Assembly (NCBI RefSeq): GCF_029227915.1
Contig: NC_079881.1
Span: forward strand, 310,001-374,000
Reading direction: 5' to 3'
Origin: Hydractinia symbiolongicarpus
Lineage: Eukaryota; Cnidaria; Hydrozoa; Anthoathecata; Hydractiniidae
DNA length: 64,000 nt
Below are positions 46,591 to 60,000 of this stretch, piece by piece (position 1 is the stretch's first letter; the number at the start of each line of letters is the position of its first letter). Under the pieces are notes generated by a model, which searched no databases, had not been told where the DNA came from, and saw only the letters and a list, made by a program, of their open reading frames with translations. The position numbers and the translations under genes are program-made.

Positions 46591-49500
46591 ATTTAAAAAA
46601 TCGTTCGGGAAATGAGTTTACTCACAGGGTACTTTCTTTGTATACATTCGACTATACGGGCCAAGCCCGGGATTTACGGGAAATCGCGGAATTTCGTTTG
46701 CCGGCGATTAAACCACTTTCACTAAGCGTCTCATCAAAAATGAAAACATTTCTGAAAACTACAAGTCTCATGCGTTTTAGTGGTGAAAAAATAATTTTAA
46801 AAATCGTTCGGGCAATGGGTTTACTCCCTGGGTACTTTCTTTGTTTACTTTTGACTATACGGGCCGAGTTGGAGATTTACGGGAAGTCGCGGGTTTTCGT
46901 TTGCCGGCGATTAAACTTCTTTTATTCAGCGTGTCATCAAAAGTGAAAACATTTTTAAAAACTACAAGCCTTATGTGCTTTAGTGGTGAAAAAATAATTT
47001 AAAAAATCATTCGGGAAATGAGTTTACTCCCTGGGTACTTCCTTTGTATACTTTTGGCTATACGGGCCGAGGCCGGGGTTTACGGAAAATGGCGGGTTTT
47101 CGTTTGCCGGCGATTAAACTCCTTTTATTCAGAGTCTCATCAAAAATGAAAACATTTTTGAAAACTACAAGTCTCATGCGTTTTAGTGGGGAAAAGATAA
47201 TTTAAAAAATCGTTTTGGAAATGAGTTTACTCCCTGGGTACTTTCTTTGTATACTTTTGACTATACGGGCTGAGTCGGGGATTTTCCGGGAAGTTGCGGG
47301 TTTTCGTTTAACGGCGATTAAACTTCTTTTATTCAGCGTGTCATCAAAAGTGAAAACATTTTTAAAAACTACAAGTCTTATGGGCTTTAGTGGTTAAATA
47401 ATAATTTAAAAAATCGTTCGGGAAATGAGTTTACTCCCTGGGTACTTTCTTTGTATACTTTTGACTATACGGGCCGAGTCCGGGGTTTACGGGAAATGGC
47501 GGGTTTTCGTTTGCCGGCGATTAAACTTCTTTTATTCAGCGTGTCATCAGAAATGAAAACATTTTTGAAAACTACAAGTCTTATGGGCTTTAGTGGTTAA
47601 ATAATAATTTAAAAAATCGTTCGGGAAATGAGTTTACTCACAGGGTACTTTCTTTGTATACATTCGACTATACGGGCCAAGCCCGGGATGTACGGGAAGA
47701 CGCGAGTTTTCGTTTGTCTGCGATTAAACCACTTTCATTAAGCGTCTCATCAAAAATGAAAACATTTTTGTAAACTACAAGTCTCATGCGTTTTAGTGTA
47801 GAAAAAATAATTTAAAAAATCGTTTTGGAAATGAGTTTACTCCCTGGGTACTTTCTTTGTATACTTTTGACTATACGGGCTGAGTCGGGGATTTTCCGGG
47901 AAGTTGCAGGTTTTCGTTTGCCGGCGATTAAACTTCTTTTATTCAGCGTGTCATCAAAAGTGAAAACATTTTTAAAAACTACAAGTCTTATGGGCTTTAG
48001 TGGTTAAATAATAATTTAAAAAATCGTTCGGGAAATGAGTTTACTCCCTGGGTACTTTATTTGTATACATTCGACTATACGGGCCAAGCCCGGGATGTAC
48101 GGGAAATCGCGGGTTTTCGTTTGGCGGCGATTAAACCATTTTCATTAAGCGTCTCATCAAAAATGAAAACATTTCTGAAAACTACAAGTGTCATGCGTTT
48201 TAGTGGTGAAAAAATAATTTAAAAAATCGTTCGGGAAATGAGTTTACTCCCTGGTTACCTTCTTTGTATACTTTTGACTATACGGGCCGAGTCCGGGATT
48301 TACTGGAAATCGCGGGTTTTCGTTTGCCGGCGATTAAACTTCTTTTATTCAGCGTCTCATCAAAAATGAAAACATTTTTAAAAACTACAAGTTTCGTGGG
48401 CTTTGGTGGTGAAATAATAATTTAAATAATCGTTCGGGAAAAAAGTTTACTCCCTGGGTACTTTCTTTGTATACTTTTGACTATACGGGCCGAGTCCGGG
48501 GTTTACGGAAAATGGCGGGTTTTCGTTTGCCGGCGATTAAACTCCTTTTATTCAGAGTCTCATCAAAAATGAAAACATTTTTGAAAACTACAAGTCTCAT
48601 GCGTTTTAGTGGGGAAAAGATAATTTAAAAAATCGTTTTGGAAATGAGTTTACTCCCTGGGTACTTTCTTTGTATACTTTTGACTATACGGGCTGAGTCG
48701 GGGATTTTCCGGGAAGTTGCGGGTTTTCGTTTGCCGGCGATTAAACTTCTTTTATTCAGCGTGTCAACAAAAGTGAAAACATTTTTAAAAACTACAAGTC
48801 TTATGGGCTTTAGTGGTTAAATAATAATTTAAAAAATCGTTCGGGAAATGAGTTTACTCCCTGGGTACTTTATTTGTATACATTCGACTATACGGGCCAA
48901 GACCGGGATGTACGGGAAATCGCGGGTTTTCGTTTGCCGGCGATTAAACCACTTTCATTAGGCGTCTCATCAAAAAGGAAAACATTTCTGAAAACTACAA
49001 GTCTCATGCGTTTTAGTGATGAAAAAATAATTTAAAAAATTGTTCCGGAAATGAGTTTCCTCCCTGGGTACTTTCTTTGTATACTCTTGACTATACGGGC
49101 CGAGTCCGGGATTTACGGGAAGTCGCGGGTTTTCGTTTGCCGGCGATTAAACTTCTTTTATTCAGCGTCTCATCAAAAATGAAAACATTTTTGAAAACTG
49201 CAAGTCTCATGCGTTTTAGTGGTGAAAAGATAATTTAAAAAATCGTTTTGGAAATGAGTCTACTCACAGGGTACTTTCTTTGTATACATTCGACTATACG
49301 GGCCAAGCCCGGGATGTACGGGAAGACGCGAGTTTTCGTTTGTCTGCGATTAAACCACTTTCATTAAGCGTCTCATCAAAAATGAAAACATTTTTGTAAA
49401 CTACAAGTCTCATGCGTTTTAGTGTAGAAAAAATAATTTAAAAAATCGCTCGGAAAAAGAGTTTACTCCCTGGGTACTTCCTTTGTATACTTTTGGCTAT

Positions 49501-50985
49501 ACGGGCCGAGGCCGGGGGTTACGGAAAATGGCGGGTTTTCGTTTGCCGGCGATTAAACTCCTTTTATTCAGAGTCTCATCAAGAATGAAAACATTTTTGA
49601 AAACTACAAGTCTCATGCGTTTTAGTGGGGAAAAGATAATTTAAAAAATCGTTTTGGAAATGAGTTTACTCCCTGGGTACTTTCTTTGTATACTTTTGAC
49701 TATACGGGCTGAGTCGGGGATTTTCCGGGAAGTTGCAGGTTTTCGTTTGCCGGCGATTAAACTTCTTTTATTCAGCGTGTCATCAAAAGTGAAAACATTT
49801 TTAAAAACTACAAGTCTTATGGGCTTTAGTGGTTAAATAATAATTTAAAAAATCGTTCGGGAAATGAGTTTACTCCCTGGGTACTTTATTTGTATACATT
49901 CGACTATACGGGCCAAGCCCGGGATGTACGGGAAATCGCGGGTTTTCGTTTGGCGGCGATTAAACCATTTTCATTAAGCGTCTCATCAAAAATGAAAACA
50001 TTTCTGAAAACTACAAGTGTCATGCGTTTTAGTGGTGAAAAAATAATTTAAAAAATCGTTCGGGAAATGAGTTTACTCCCTGGTTACCTTCTTTGTATAC
50101 TTTTGACTATACGGGCCGAGTCCGGGATTTACTGGAAATCGCGGGTTTTCGTTTGCCGGCGATTAAACTTCTTTTATTCAGCGTCTCATCAAAAATGAAA
50201 ACTTTTTTAAAAACTACAAGTTTCGTGGGCTTTGGTGGTGAAATAATAATTTAAATAATCGTTCGGGAAAAAAGTTTACTCCCTGGGTACTTTCTTTGTA
50301 TACTTTTGACTATACGGGCCGAGTCCGGGGTTTACGGGAAATGGCGGGTTTTCGTTTGCCGGCGATTAAACTTCTTTTATTCAGCGTGTCATCAGAAATG
50401 AAAACATTTTTGAAAACTACAAGTGTCATGCGTTTTAGTGGTGAAAAGATAATTTAAAAAATCGTTTTGGAAATGAGTTTACTCCCTGGGTACTTTCTTT
50501 GTATACTTTTGACTATACGGGCCGAGTCGGGGATTTACGGGAACTCGCGGGTTTTCGTTTGCCGGCCATTAAACTTCTTTTATTCAGCGTCTCATCAAAA
50601 ATGAAAACATTTTTAAAAACTACAAGTCTCATGTGCTTTAGTGGTGAAAAAATAATTTAAAAAATCATTCGGGAAATGAGTTTACTCCCTGGGTACTTCC
50701 TTTGTATACTTTTGGCTATACGGGCCGAGGCCGGGGTTTACGGAAAATAGCGGGTTTTCGTTTGCCGGCGATTAAACTCCTTTTATTCAGAGTCTCATCA
50801 AAAATGAAAACATTTTTGAAAACTACAAGTCTCATGCGTTTTAGTGGGGAAAAGATAATTTAAAAAATCGTTTTGGAAATGAGTTTACTCCCTGGGTACT
50901 TTCTTTGTATACTTTTGACTATACGGGCTGAGTCGGGGATTTTCCGGGAAGTTGCGGGTTTTCGTTTGCCGGCGATTAAACTTCT

Positions 50986-51024
50986 TTTATTCAGCGTTTT
51001 ATTCATTTTATTCAGCAAACATTT
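50986..51024 (+). repeat. Local templated rearrangement inside a monomer
   Basis: The usual order TTTTATTCAGCG followed by GTCATCAAAAGTG is replaced by TTTTATTCAGCG, TTTTATTCA, TTTTATTCAG and then CAAACATTT. The short TTTTATTCA word is present three times in a row with small joins, and most of the dyad's left arm is lost. This looks like replication slippage or template switching in one monomer. Confidence 0.7.
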
Positions 51025-54000
51025 TTAAAAACTACAAGTCTTATGGGCTTTAGTGGTTAAATAATAATTTAAAAAATGGTTCGGGAAATGAGTTTACTCC
51101 CTGGGTACTTTATTTGTATACATTCGACTATACGGGCCAAGACCGGGATGTACGGGAAATCGCGGGTTTTCGTTTGCCGGCGATTAAACCACTTTCATTA
51201 GGCGTCTCATCAAAAATGAAAACATTTCTGAAAACTACAAGTCTCATGCGTTTTAGTGATAAAAAAATAATTTAAAAAATTGTTCCGGAAATGAGTTTCC
51301 TCCCTGGGTACTTTCTTTGTATACTCTTGACTATACGGGCCGAGTCCGGGATTTACGGGAAATCGCAGGTTTTCGTTTGCCGGCGATTAAACTTCTTTTA
51401 TTCAGCGTCTCATCAAAAATGAAAACATTTTTGTAAACTACAAGTCTCATGCGTTTTAGTGTAGAAAAAATAATTTAAAAAATTGCTCGGAAAAAGAGTT
51501 TACTCCCTGGGTACTTCCTTTGTATACTTTTGGCTATACGGGCCGAGGCCGGGGGTTACGGAAAATGGCGGGTTTTCGTTTGCCGGCGATTAAACTCCTT
51601 TTATTCAGAGTCTCATCAAGAATGAAAACATTTTTGAAAACTACAAGTCTCATGCGTTTTAGTGGGGAAAAGGTAATTTAAAAAATCGTTTTGGAAATGA
51701 GTTTACTCCCTGGGTACTTTCTTTGTATACTTTTGACTATACGGGCTGAGTCGGGGATTTTGCGGGAAGTTGCAGGTTTTCGTTTGCCGGCGATTAAACT
51801 TCTTTTATTCAGCGTGTCATCAAAAGTGAAAACATTTTTAAAAACTACAAGTCTTATGGGCTTTAGTGGTTAAATAATAATTTAAAAAATGGTTCGGGAA
51901 ATGAGTTTACTCCCTGGGTACTTTATTTGTATACATTCGACTATACGGGCCAAGCCCGGGATGTACGGGAAATCGCGGGTTTTCGTTTGCCGGCGATTAA
52001 ACCACTTTCATTAGGCGTCTCATCAAAAATGAAAACATTTCTGAAAACTACAAGTCTCATGCGTTTTAGTGATGAAAAAAGAATTTAAAAAATTGTTCCG
52101 GAAATGAGTTTCCTCCCTGGGTACTTTCTTTGTATACTCTTGACTATACGGGCCGAGTCCGGGATTTACGGGAAGTCGCGGGTTTTCGTTTGCCGGCGAT
52201 TAAACTTCTTTTATTCAGCGTCTCATCAAAAATGAAAACATTTTTAAAAACTACAAGTTTCATGGGCTTTAGTGGTGAAATAATAATTTAAAAAATCGTT
52301 CGGGAAATGAGTTTACTCCCAGGGTACTTTCTTTGTATACTTTTGACTATACGGGCCGAGTCCAGGGTTCACGGGAAATCGCAGGTTTTCGTTTGCCGGC
52401 GATTAAACTTCTTTTATTCAGCGTCTCATCAAAAATGAAAACATTTTTGTAAACTACAAGTCTCATGCGTTTTAGTGTAGAAAAAATAATTTAAAATATC
52501 GCTCGGAAAAAGAGTTTACTCCCTGGGTACTTTCTTTGTATACTTTTGACTATACGGGCCGAGGCCGGGGTTTACGGGAAATGGCGGGTTTTCGTTTGCC
52601 GGCGATTAAACTTCTTTTATTCAGCGTCTCATCAAAAATGAAAACATTTTTGAAAACTACAAGTCTCATGCGTTTTAGTGGTGAAAAGATAATTTAAAAA
52701 ATCGTTTTGGAATTGCGTTTACTCCCTGGGTACTTTCTTTGTATACTTTTGACTATTCGGGCCGAGTCGGGGATTTTCCGGGAAGTTGCGGGTTTTCGTT
52801 TGCCTGCGATTAAACTTCTTTTATTCAGCGTGTCATCAAAAGTGAAAACATTTTTGAAAACTACAAGTCTCATGGGCTTTAGTGGTTAAATAATAATTTA
52901 AAAAATCGTTCGGGAAATGAGTTTACTCACAGGGTACTTTCTTTGTATACTTTTGACTATTCGGGCCGAGTCGGGGATTTTCCGGGAAGTTGCGGGTTTT
53001 CGTTTGCCTGCGATTAAACTTCTTTTATTCAGCGTGTCATCAAAAGTGAAAACATTTTTGAAAACTACAAGTCTCATAGGCTTTAGTGGATAAATAATAA
53101 TTTAAAAAATCGTTCGGGAAATGAGTTTACTCACAGGGTACTTTCTTTGTATACATTCGACTATACGAGCCAAGCCCGGGATTTACGGGAAATCGCGGAA
53201 TTTCGTTTGCCGGCGATTAAACCACTTTCACTAAGCGTCTCATCAAAAATGAAAACATTTCTGAAAACTACAAGTCTCGTGCGTTTTAGTGGTGAAAAAA
53301 TAATTTAAAAAATCGTTCGGGCAATGGGTTTACTTCCTGGGTACTTTCTTTGTTTACTTTTGACTATACGGGCCGAGTTGGAGATTTACGGGAAGTCGCG
53401 GGTTTTCGTTTGCCGGCGATTAAACTTCTTTTATTCAGCGTGTCATCAAAAGTGAAAACATTTTTAAAAGCTACAAGTCTCATGTGCTTTAGTGGTGAAA
53501 AAATAATTTAAAAAATCATTCGGGAAATGAGTTTACTCCCTGGGTACTTCCTTTGTATACTTTTGGCTATACGGGCCGAGGCCGGGGTTTACGGGAAATG
53601 GCGGGTTTTCGTTTGCCGGCGATTAAACTCCTTTTATTCAGAGTCTCATCAAAAATGAAAACATTTTTGAAAACTACAAGTCTCATGCGTTTTAGTGGGG
53701 AAAAGATAATTTAAAAAATCGTTTTGGAAATGAGTTTACTCCCTGGGTACTTTCTTTGTATACTTTTGACTATACGGGCTGAGTCGGGGATTTTCCGGGA
53801 AGTTGCGGGTTTTCGTTTGCCGGCGATTAAACTTCTTTTATTCAGCGTGTCATCAAAAGTGAAAACATTTTTAAAAACTACAAGTCTTATGGGCTTTAGT
53901 GGTTAAATAATAATTTAAAAAATCGTTCGGGAAATGAGTTTACTCCCTGGGTACTTTATTTGTATACATTCGACTATACGGGCCAAGCCCGGGATGTACG

Positions 54001-57000
54001 GGAAATCGCGGGTTTTCGTTTGGCGGCGATTAAACCATTTTCATTAAGCGTCTCATCAAAAATGAAAACATTTCTGAAAACTACAAGTGTCATGCGTTTT
54101 AGTGGTGAAAAAATAATTTAAAAAATCGTTCGGGAAATGAGTTTACTCCCTGGTTACCTTCTTTCTATACTTTTGACTAAACGGGCCGAGTCCGGGATTT
54201 ACTGGAAATCGCGGGTTTTCGTTTGCCGGCGATTAAACTTCTTTTATTCAGCGTCTCATCAAAAATGAAAACATTTTTAAAAACTACAAGTTTCGTGGGC
54301 TTTGGTGGTGAAATAATAATTTAAATAATCGTTCGGGAAAAAAGTTTACTCCCTGGGTACTTTCTTTGTATACTTTTGACTATACGGGCCGAGTCCGGGG
54401 TTTACGGGAAATGGCGGGTTTTCGTTTGCCGGCGATTAAACTTCTTTTATTCAGCGTGTCATCAGAAATGAAAACATTTTTGAAAACTACAAGTGTCATG
54501 CGTTTTAGTGGTGAAAAGATAATTTAAAAAATCGTTTTGGAAATGAGTTTACTCCCTGGGTACTTTCTTTGTATACTTTTGACTATACGGGCCGAGTCGG
54601 GGATTTACGGGAACTCGCGGGTTTTCGTTTGCCGGCGATTAAACTTCTTTTATTCAGCGTCTCATCAAAAATGAAAACATTTTTAAAAACTACAAGTCTC
54701 ATGTGCTTTAGTGGTGAAAAAATAATTTAAAAAATCATTCGGGAAATGAGTTTACTCCCTGGGTACTTCCTTTGTATACTTTTGGCTATACGGGCCGAGG
54801 CCGGGGTTTACGGAAAATGGCGGGTTTTCGTTTGCCGGCGATTAAACTCCTTTTATTCAGAGTCTCATCAAAAATGAAAACATTTTTGAAAACTACAAGT
54901 CTCATGCGTTTTAGTGGGGAAAAGATAATTTAAAAAATCGTTTTGGAAATGAGTTTACTCCCTGGGTACTTTCTTTGTATACTTTTGACTATACGGGCTG
55001 AGTCGGGGATTTTCCGGGAAGTTGCGGGTTTTCGTTTGCCGGCGATTAAACTTCTTTTATTCAGCGTGTCAACAAAAGTGAAAACATTTTTAAAAACTAC
55101 AAGTCTTATGGGCTTTAGTGGTTAAACAATAATTTAAAAAATCGTTCGGGAAATGAGTTTACTCCCTGGGTACTTTATTTGTATACATTCGACTATACGG
55201 GCCAAGCCAGGGATGTACGGGAAATCGCGGGTTTTCTTTTGCCGGCGATTAAACCACTTTCATTAGGCGTCTCATCAAAAATGAAAACATATCTGAAAAC
55301 TACAAGTCTCATGCGTTTTAGTGATGAAAAAATAATTTAAAAAATTGTTCCGGAAATGAGTTTCCTTCCTGGGTACTTTCTTTGTATACTCTTGACTATA
55401 CGGGCCGAGTCCGGGATTTACGGGAAGTCGCGGGTTTTCGTTTGCCGGCGATTAAACTTCTTTTATTCAGCGTCTCATCAAAAATGAAAACATTTTTAAA
55501 AACTACAAGTTTCATGGGCTTTAGTGGTGAAAAAATAATTTAAAAAATTGTTCGGGAAATGAGTTTACTCCCAGGGTACTTTCTTTGTATACTTTTGACT
55601 ATACGGGCCGAGTCCAGGATTTACGGGAAATTGCAGGTTTTCGTTTGCCGGCGATTAAACTTCTTTTATTCAGCGTCTCATCAAAAATGAAAACATTTTT
55701 GTAAACTACAAGTCTCATGCGTTTTAGTGTAGAAAAAATAATTTAAAAAATCGCTCGGAAAAAGAGTTTACTCCCTGGGTACTTTCTTTGTATACTTTTG
55801 ACTATACGGGCCGAGGCCGGGGTTTACGGGAAATGGCGGGTTTTCGTTTGCCGGCGATTAAACTTCTTCTATTCAGCATCTCATCAAAAATGAAAACATT
55901 TTTGAAAACTACAAGTCTCATGCGTTTTAGTGGTGAAAAGATAATTTAAAAAATCGTTTTTGAAATGCGTTTACTCCCTGGGTACTTTCTTTGTATACTT
56001 TTGACTATTCGGGCCGAGTCGGGGATTTTCCGGGAAGTTGCGAGTTTTCGTTTGCCTGCGATTAAACTTCTTTTATTCAGCGTGTCATCAAAAGTGAAAA
56101 CATTTTTAAAAACTACAAGTCTCATGGGCTTTAGTGGTTAAATAATAATTTAAAAAATCGTTCGGGAAATGAGTTTACTCACAGGGTACTTTCTTTGTAT
56201 ACATTCGACTATACGGGCCAAGCCCGGGATTTACGGGAAATCGCGGAATTTCGTTTGCCGGCGGTTAAACCACTTTCACTAAGCGTCTCATCAAAAATGA
56301 AAACATTTCTGAAAACTACAAGTCTCATGCGTTTTAGTGATGAAAAAATAATTTAAAAAATCGTTCGGGCAATGGGTTTACTCCCTGGGTACTTTCTTTG
56401 TTTACTTTTGACTATACGGGCCGAGTTGGAGATTTACGGGAAGTCGCGGGTTTTCGTTTGCCGGCGATTAAACTTCTTTTATTCAGCGTGTCATCAAAAG
56501 TGAAAACATTTTTAAAAACTACAAGTCTCATGTGCTTTAGTGGTGAAAAAATAATTTAAAAAATCATTCGGGAAATGAGTTTACTCCCTGGGTACTTCCT
56601 TTGTATACTTTTGGCTATACGGGCCGAGGCCGGGGTTTACGGAAAATGGCGGGTTTTCGTTTGCCGGCGATTAAACTCCTTTTTTTCAGAGTCTCATCAA
56701 AAATGAAAACATTTTTGAAAACTACAAGTCTCATGCGTTTTAGTGGGGAAAAGATAATTTAAAAAATCGTTTTGGAAATGAGTTTACTCCCTGGGTACTT
56801 TCTTTGTATACTTTTGACTATACGGGCTGAGTCGGGGATTTTCCGGGAAGTTGCGGGTTTTCGTTTGCCGGCGATTAAACTTCTTTTATTCAGCGTGTCA
56901 TCAAAAGTGAAAACATTTTTAAAAACTACAAGTCTTATGGGCTTTAGTGGTTAAATAATAATTTAAAAAATCGTTCGGGAAATGAGTTTACTCCCTGGGT

Positions 57001-60000
57001 ACTTTATTTGTATACATTCGACTTTACGGGCCAAGCCAGGGATGTACGGGAAATAGCGGGTTTTCGTTTGCCGGCGATTAAACCACTTTCATTAGGCGTC
57101 TCATCAAAAATGAAAACATTTCTGAAAACTACAAGTCTCATGCGTTTTAGTGATGAAAAAATAATTTAAAAAATTGTTCGGGAAATGAGTTTCCTCCCTG
57201 GGTACTTTCTTTGTATACTTTTGACTATACCGGCCGAGTCGGGGATTTTCCGGAAAGTTGCGGGTTTTCGTTTGCCTGCGATTAAACTTCTTTTATTCAG
57301 CGTGTCATCAAAAGTGAAAACATTTTTAAAAACTACAAGTCTCATGGGCTTTAGTGGTTAAATAATAATTTAAAAAATCGTTCGGGAAATGAGTTTACTC
57401 ACAGGGTACTTTCTTTGTATACATTCGACTATACGGGCCAAGCCCGGGATTTACGGGAAATCGCGGAATTTCGTTTGCCGGCGATTAAACCACTTTCACT
57501 AAGCGTCTCATCAAAAATGAAAACATTTCTGAAAACTACAAGTCTCATGCGTTTTAGTGGTGAAAAAATAATTTAAAAAATCGTTCGGGCAATGGGTTTA
57601 CACCCTGGGTACTTTCTTTGTTTAATTTTGACTATACGGGCCAAGTTGGAGATTTACGGGAAGTCGCGGGTTTTCGTTTGCCGGCGATTAAACTTCTTTT
57701 ACTCAGCGTCTCATCAAAAATGAAAACATTTTTGAAAACTACAAGTCTCATGGGCTTTAGTGGTGAAATAATAATTTAAAAAATCGTTTGGGAAATGAGT
57801 TTACTCCCTGGGTACTTTCTTTGTATACTTTTGACTATACGGGCCAAGCCCGAGATTTACGGGAAATCGCGGAAATTCGTTTGCCGGCGATTAAACCACT
57901 TTCACTAAGCGTCTCATCAAAAATGAAAACATTTCTGAAAACTACAAGTCTCATGCGTTTTAGTGGTGAAAAAATAATTTAAAAAATCGTTCGGGCAATG
58001 GGTTTACTCCCTGGGTACTTTCTTTGTTTACTTTTGACTATACGGGCCGAGTTGGAGATTTACGGGAAGTCGCGGGTTTTCGTTTGCCGGCGATTAAACT
58101 TCTTTTATTCAGCGTCTCATCAAAAATGAAAACATTTTTGAAAACTACAAGTCTCATGGGCTTTAGTGGTGAAGTAATAATTTAAAAAATCGTTCGGGAA
58201 ATGAGTTTACTCCCTGGGTACTTTCTTTGTATACTTTTGACTATACGGGCCGAGTCCGGGGTTTACGGGAAATGGCGGGTTTTCGTTTGCCGGCGATTAA
58301 ACTCCTTTTATTCAGCGTCTCATCAAAAATGAAAACATTTTTAAAAACTACAAGTCTCATGGGCTTTAGTGGTGAAATAATAATTTAAAAAATCGTTCGG
58401 GAAATGAGTTTACTCCCTGGGAATTTTCTTTGTATACTTTTGACTATACGGGCCGAGTCGGGGATTTTCCGGGAAGTTGCGGGTTTTCGTTTGCCGGCGA
58501 TTAAACTTCTTTTATTCAGCGTGTCATCAAAAGTGAAAACATTTTTAAAAACTACAAGTCTCATGGGCTTTAGTGGTTAAATAATAATTTAAAAAATCGT
58601 TCGGGAAATGAGTTTACTCACAGGGTACTTTCTTTGTATACATTTGACTATACGGGCCAAGCCCGGGATTTACGGGAAATCGCGGAATTTCGTTTGCCGG
58701 CGATTAAACCACTTTCACTAAGCGTCTCATCAAAAATGAAAACATTTCTGAAAACTACAAGTCTCATGCGTTTTAGTGGTGAAAAAATAATTTAAAAAAT
58801 CGTTCGGGCAATGGGTTTACTCCCTGGGTACTTTCTTTGTTTACTTTTGACTATACGGGCCGAGTTGGAGATTTACGGGAAGTCGCGGGTTTTCGTTTGC
58901 CGGCGATTAAACTTCTTTTATTCAGCGTGTCATCAAAAGTGAAAACATTTTTAAAAACTACAAGTCTCATGTGCTTTAGTGGTGAAAAAATAATTTAAAA
59001 AATCATTCGGGAAATGAGTTTACTCCCTGGATACTTCCTTTGTATACTTTTGGCTGTACGGGCCGAGGCTGGGGTTTACGGAAAATGGCGGGTTTTCGTT
59101 TGCCGGCGATTAAACTCCTTTTATTCAGAGTCTCATCAAAAATGAAAACATTTTTGAAAACTACAAGTCTCATGCGTTTTAGTGGGGAAAAGATAATTTA
59201 AAAAATCGTTTTGGAAATGAGTTTACTCCTTGGGTACTTTCTTTGTATACATTCGACTATACGGGCCAAGCCCGGGATGTACGGGAAATCGCGGGTTTTC
59301 GTTTGCCGGCGATTAAACCACTTTCAGTAGGCGTCTCATCAAAAATGAAAACATTTCTGAAAACTACAAGTCTCATGCGTTTTAGTGATGAAAAAATAAT
59401 TTAAAAAATTGTTCGGGAAATGAGTTTACTCCCTGGGTACTTTCTTTGTATACTCTTGACTATACGGGCCGAGTCCGGGATTTACGGGAAGTCGCGGGTT
59501 TTCGTTTGCCGGCGATTAAACTTCTTTTATTCAGCGTCTCATCAAAAATGAAAACATTTTTAAAAACTACAAGTTTCATGGGCTTTAGTGGTGAAATAAT
59601 AATTTAAAAAATCGTTCGGGAAATGAGTTTACTCCCAGGGTACTTTCTTTGTATACTTTTGACTATACGGGCCGAGTCCAGGATTTACGGGAAATCGCAG
59701 GTTTTCGTTTGCCGGCGATTAAACTTCTTTTATTCAGCGTCTCATCAAAAATGAAAACATTTTTGTAAACTACAAGTCTCATGCGTTTTAGTGTAGAAAA
59801 AATAATTTAAAAAATCGCTCGGAAAAAGAGTTTACTCCCTGGGTACTTTCTTTGTATACTTTTGACTATACGGGCCGAGTCGGGGATTTTCCGGAAAGTT
59901 GCGGGTTTTCGTTTGCCTGCGATTAAACTTCTTTTATTCAGCGTGTCATCAAAAGTGAAAACATTTTTGAAAACTTCAAGTCTCATGGGCTTTAGTGGTG

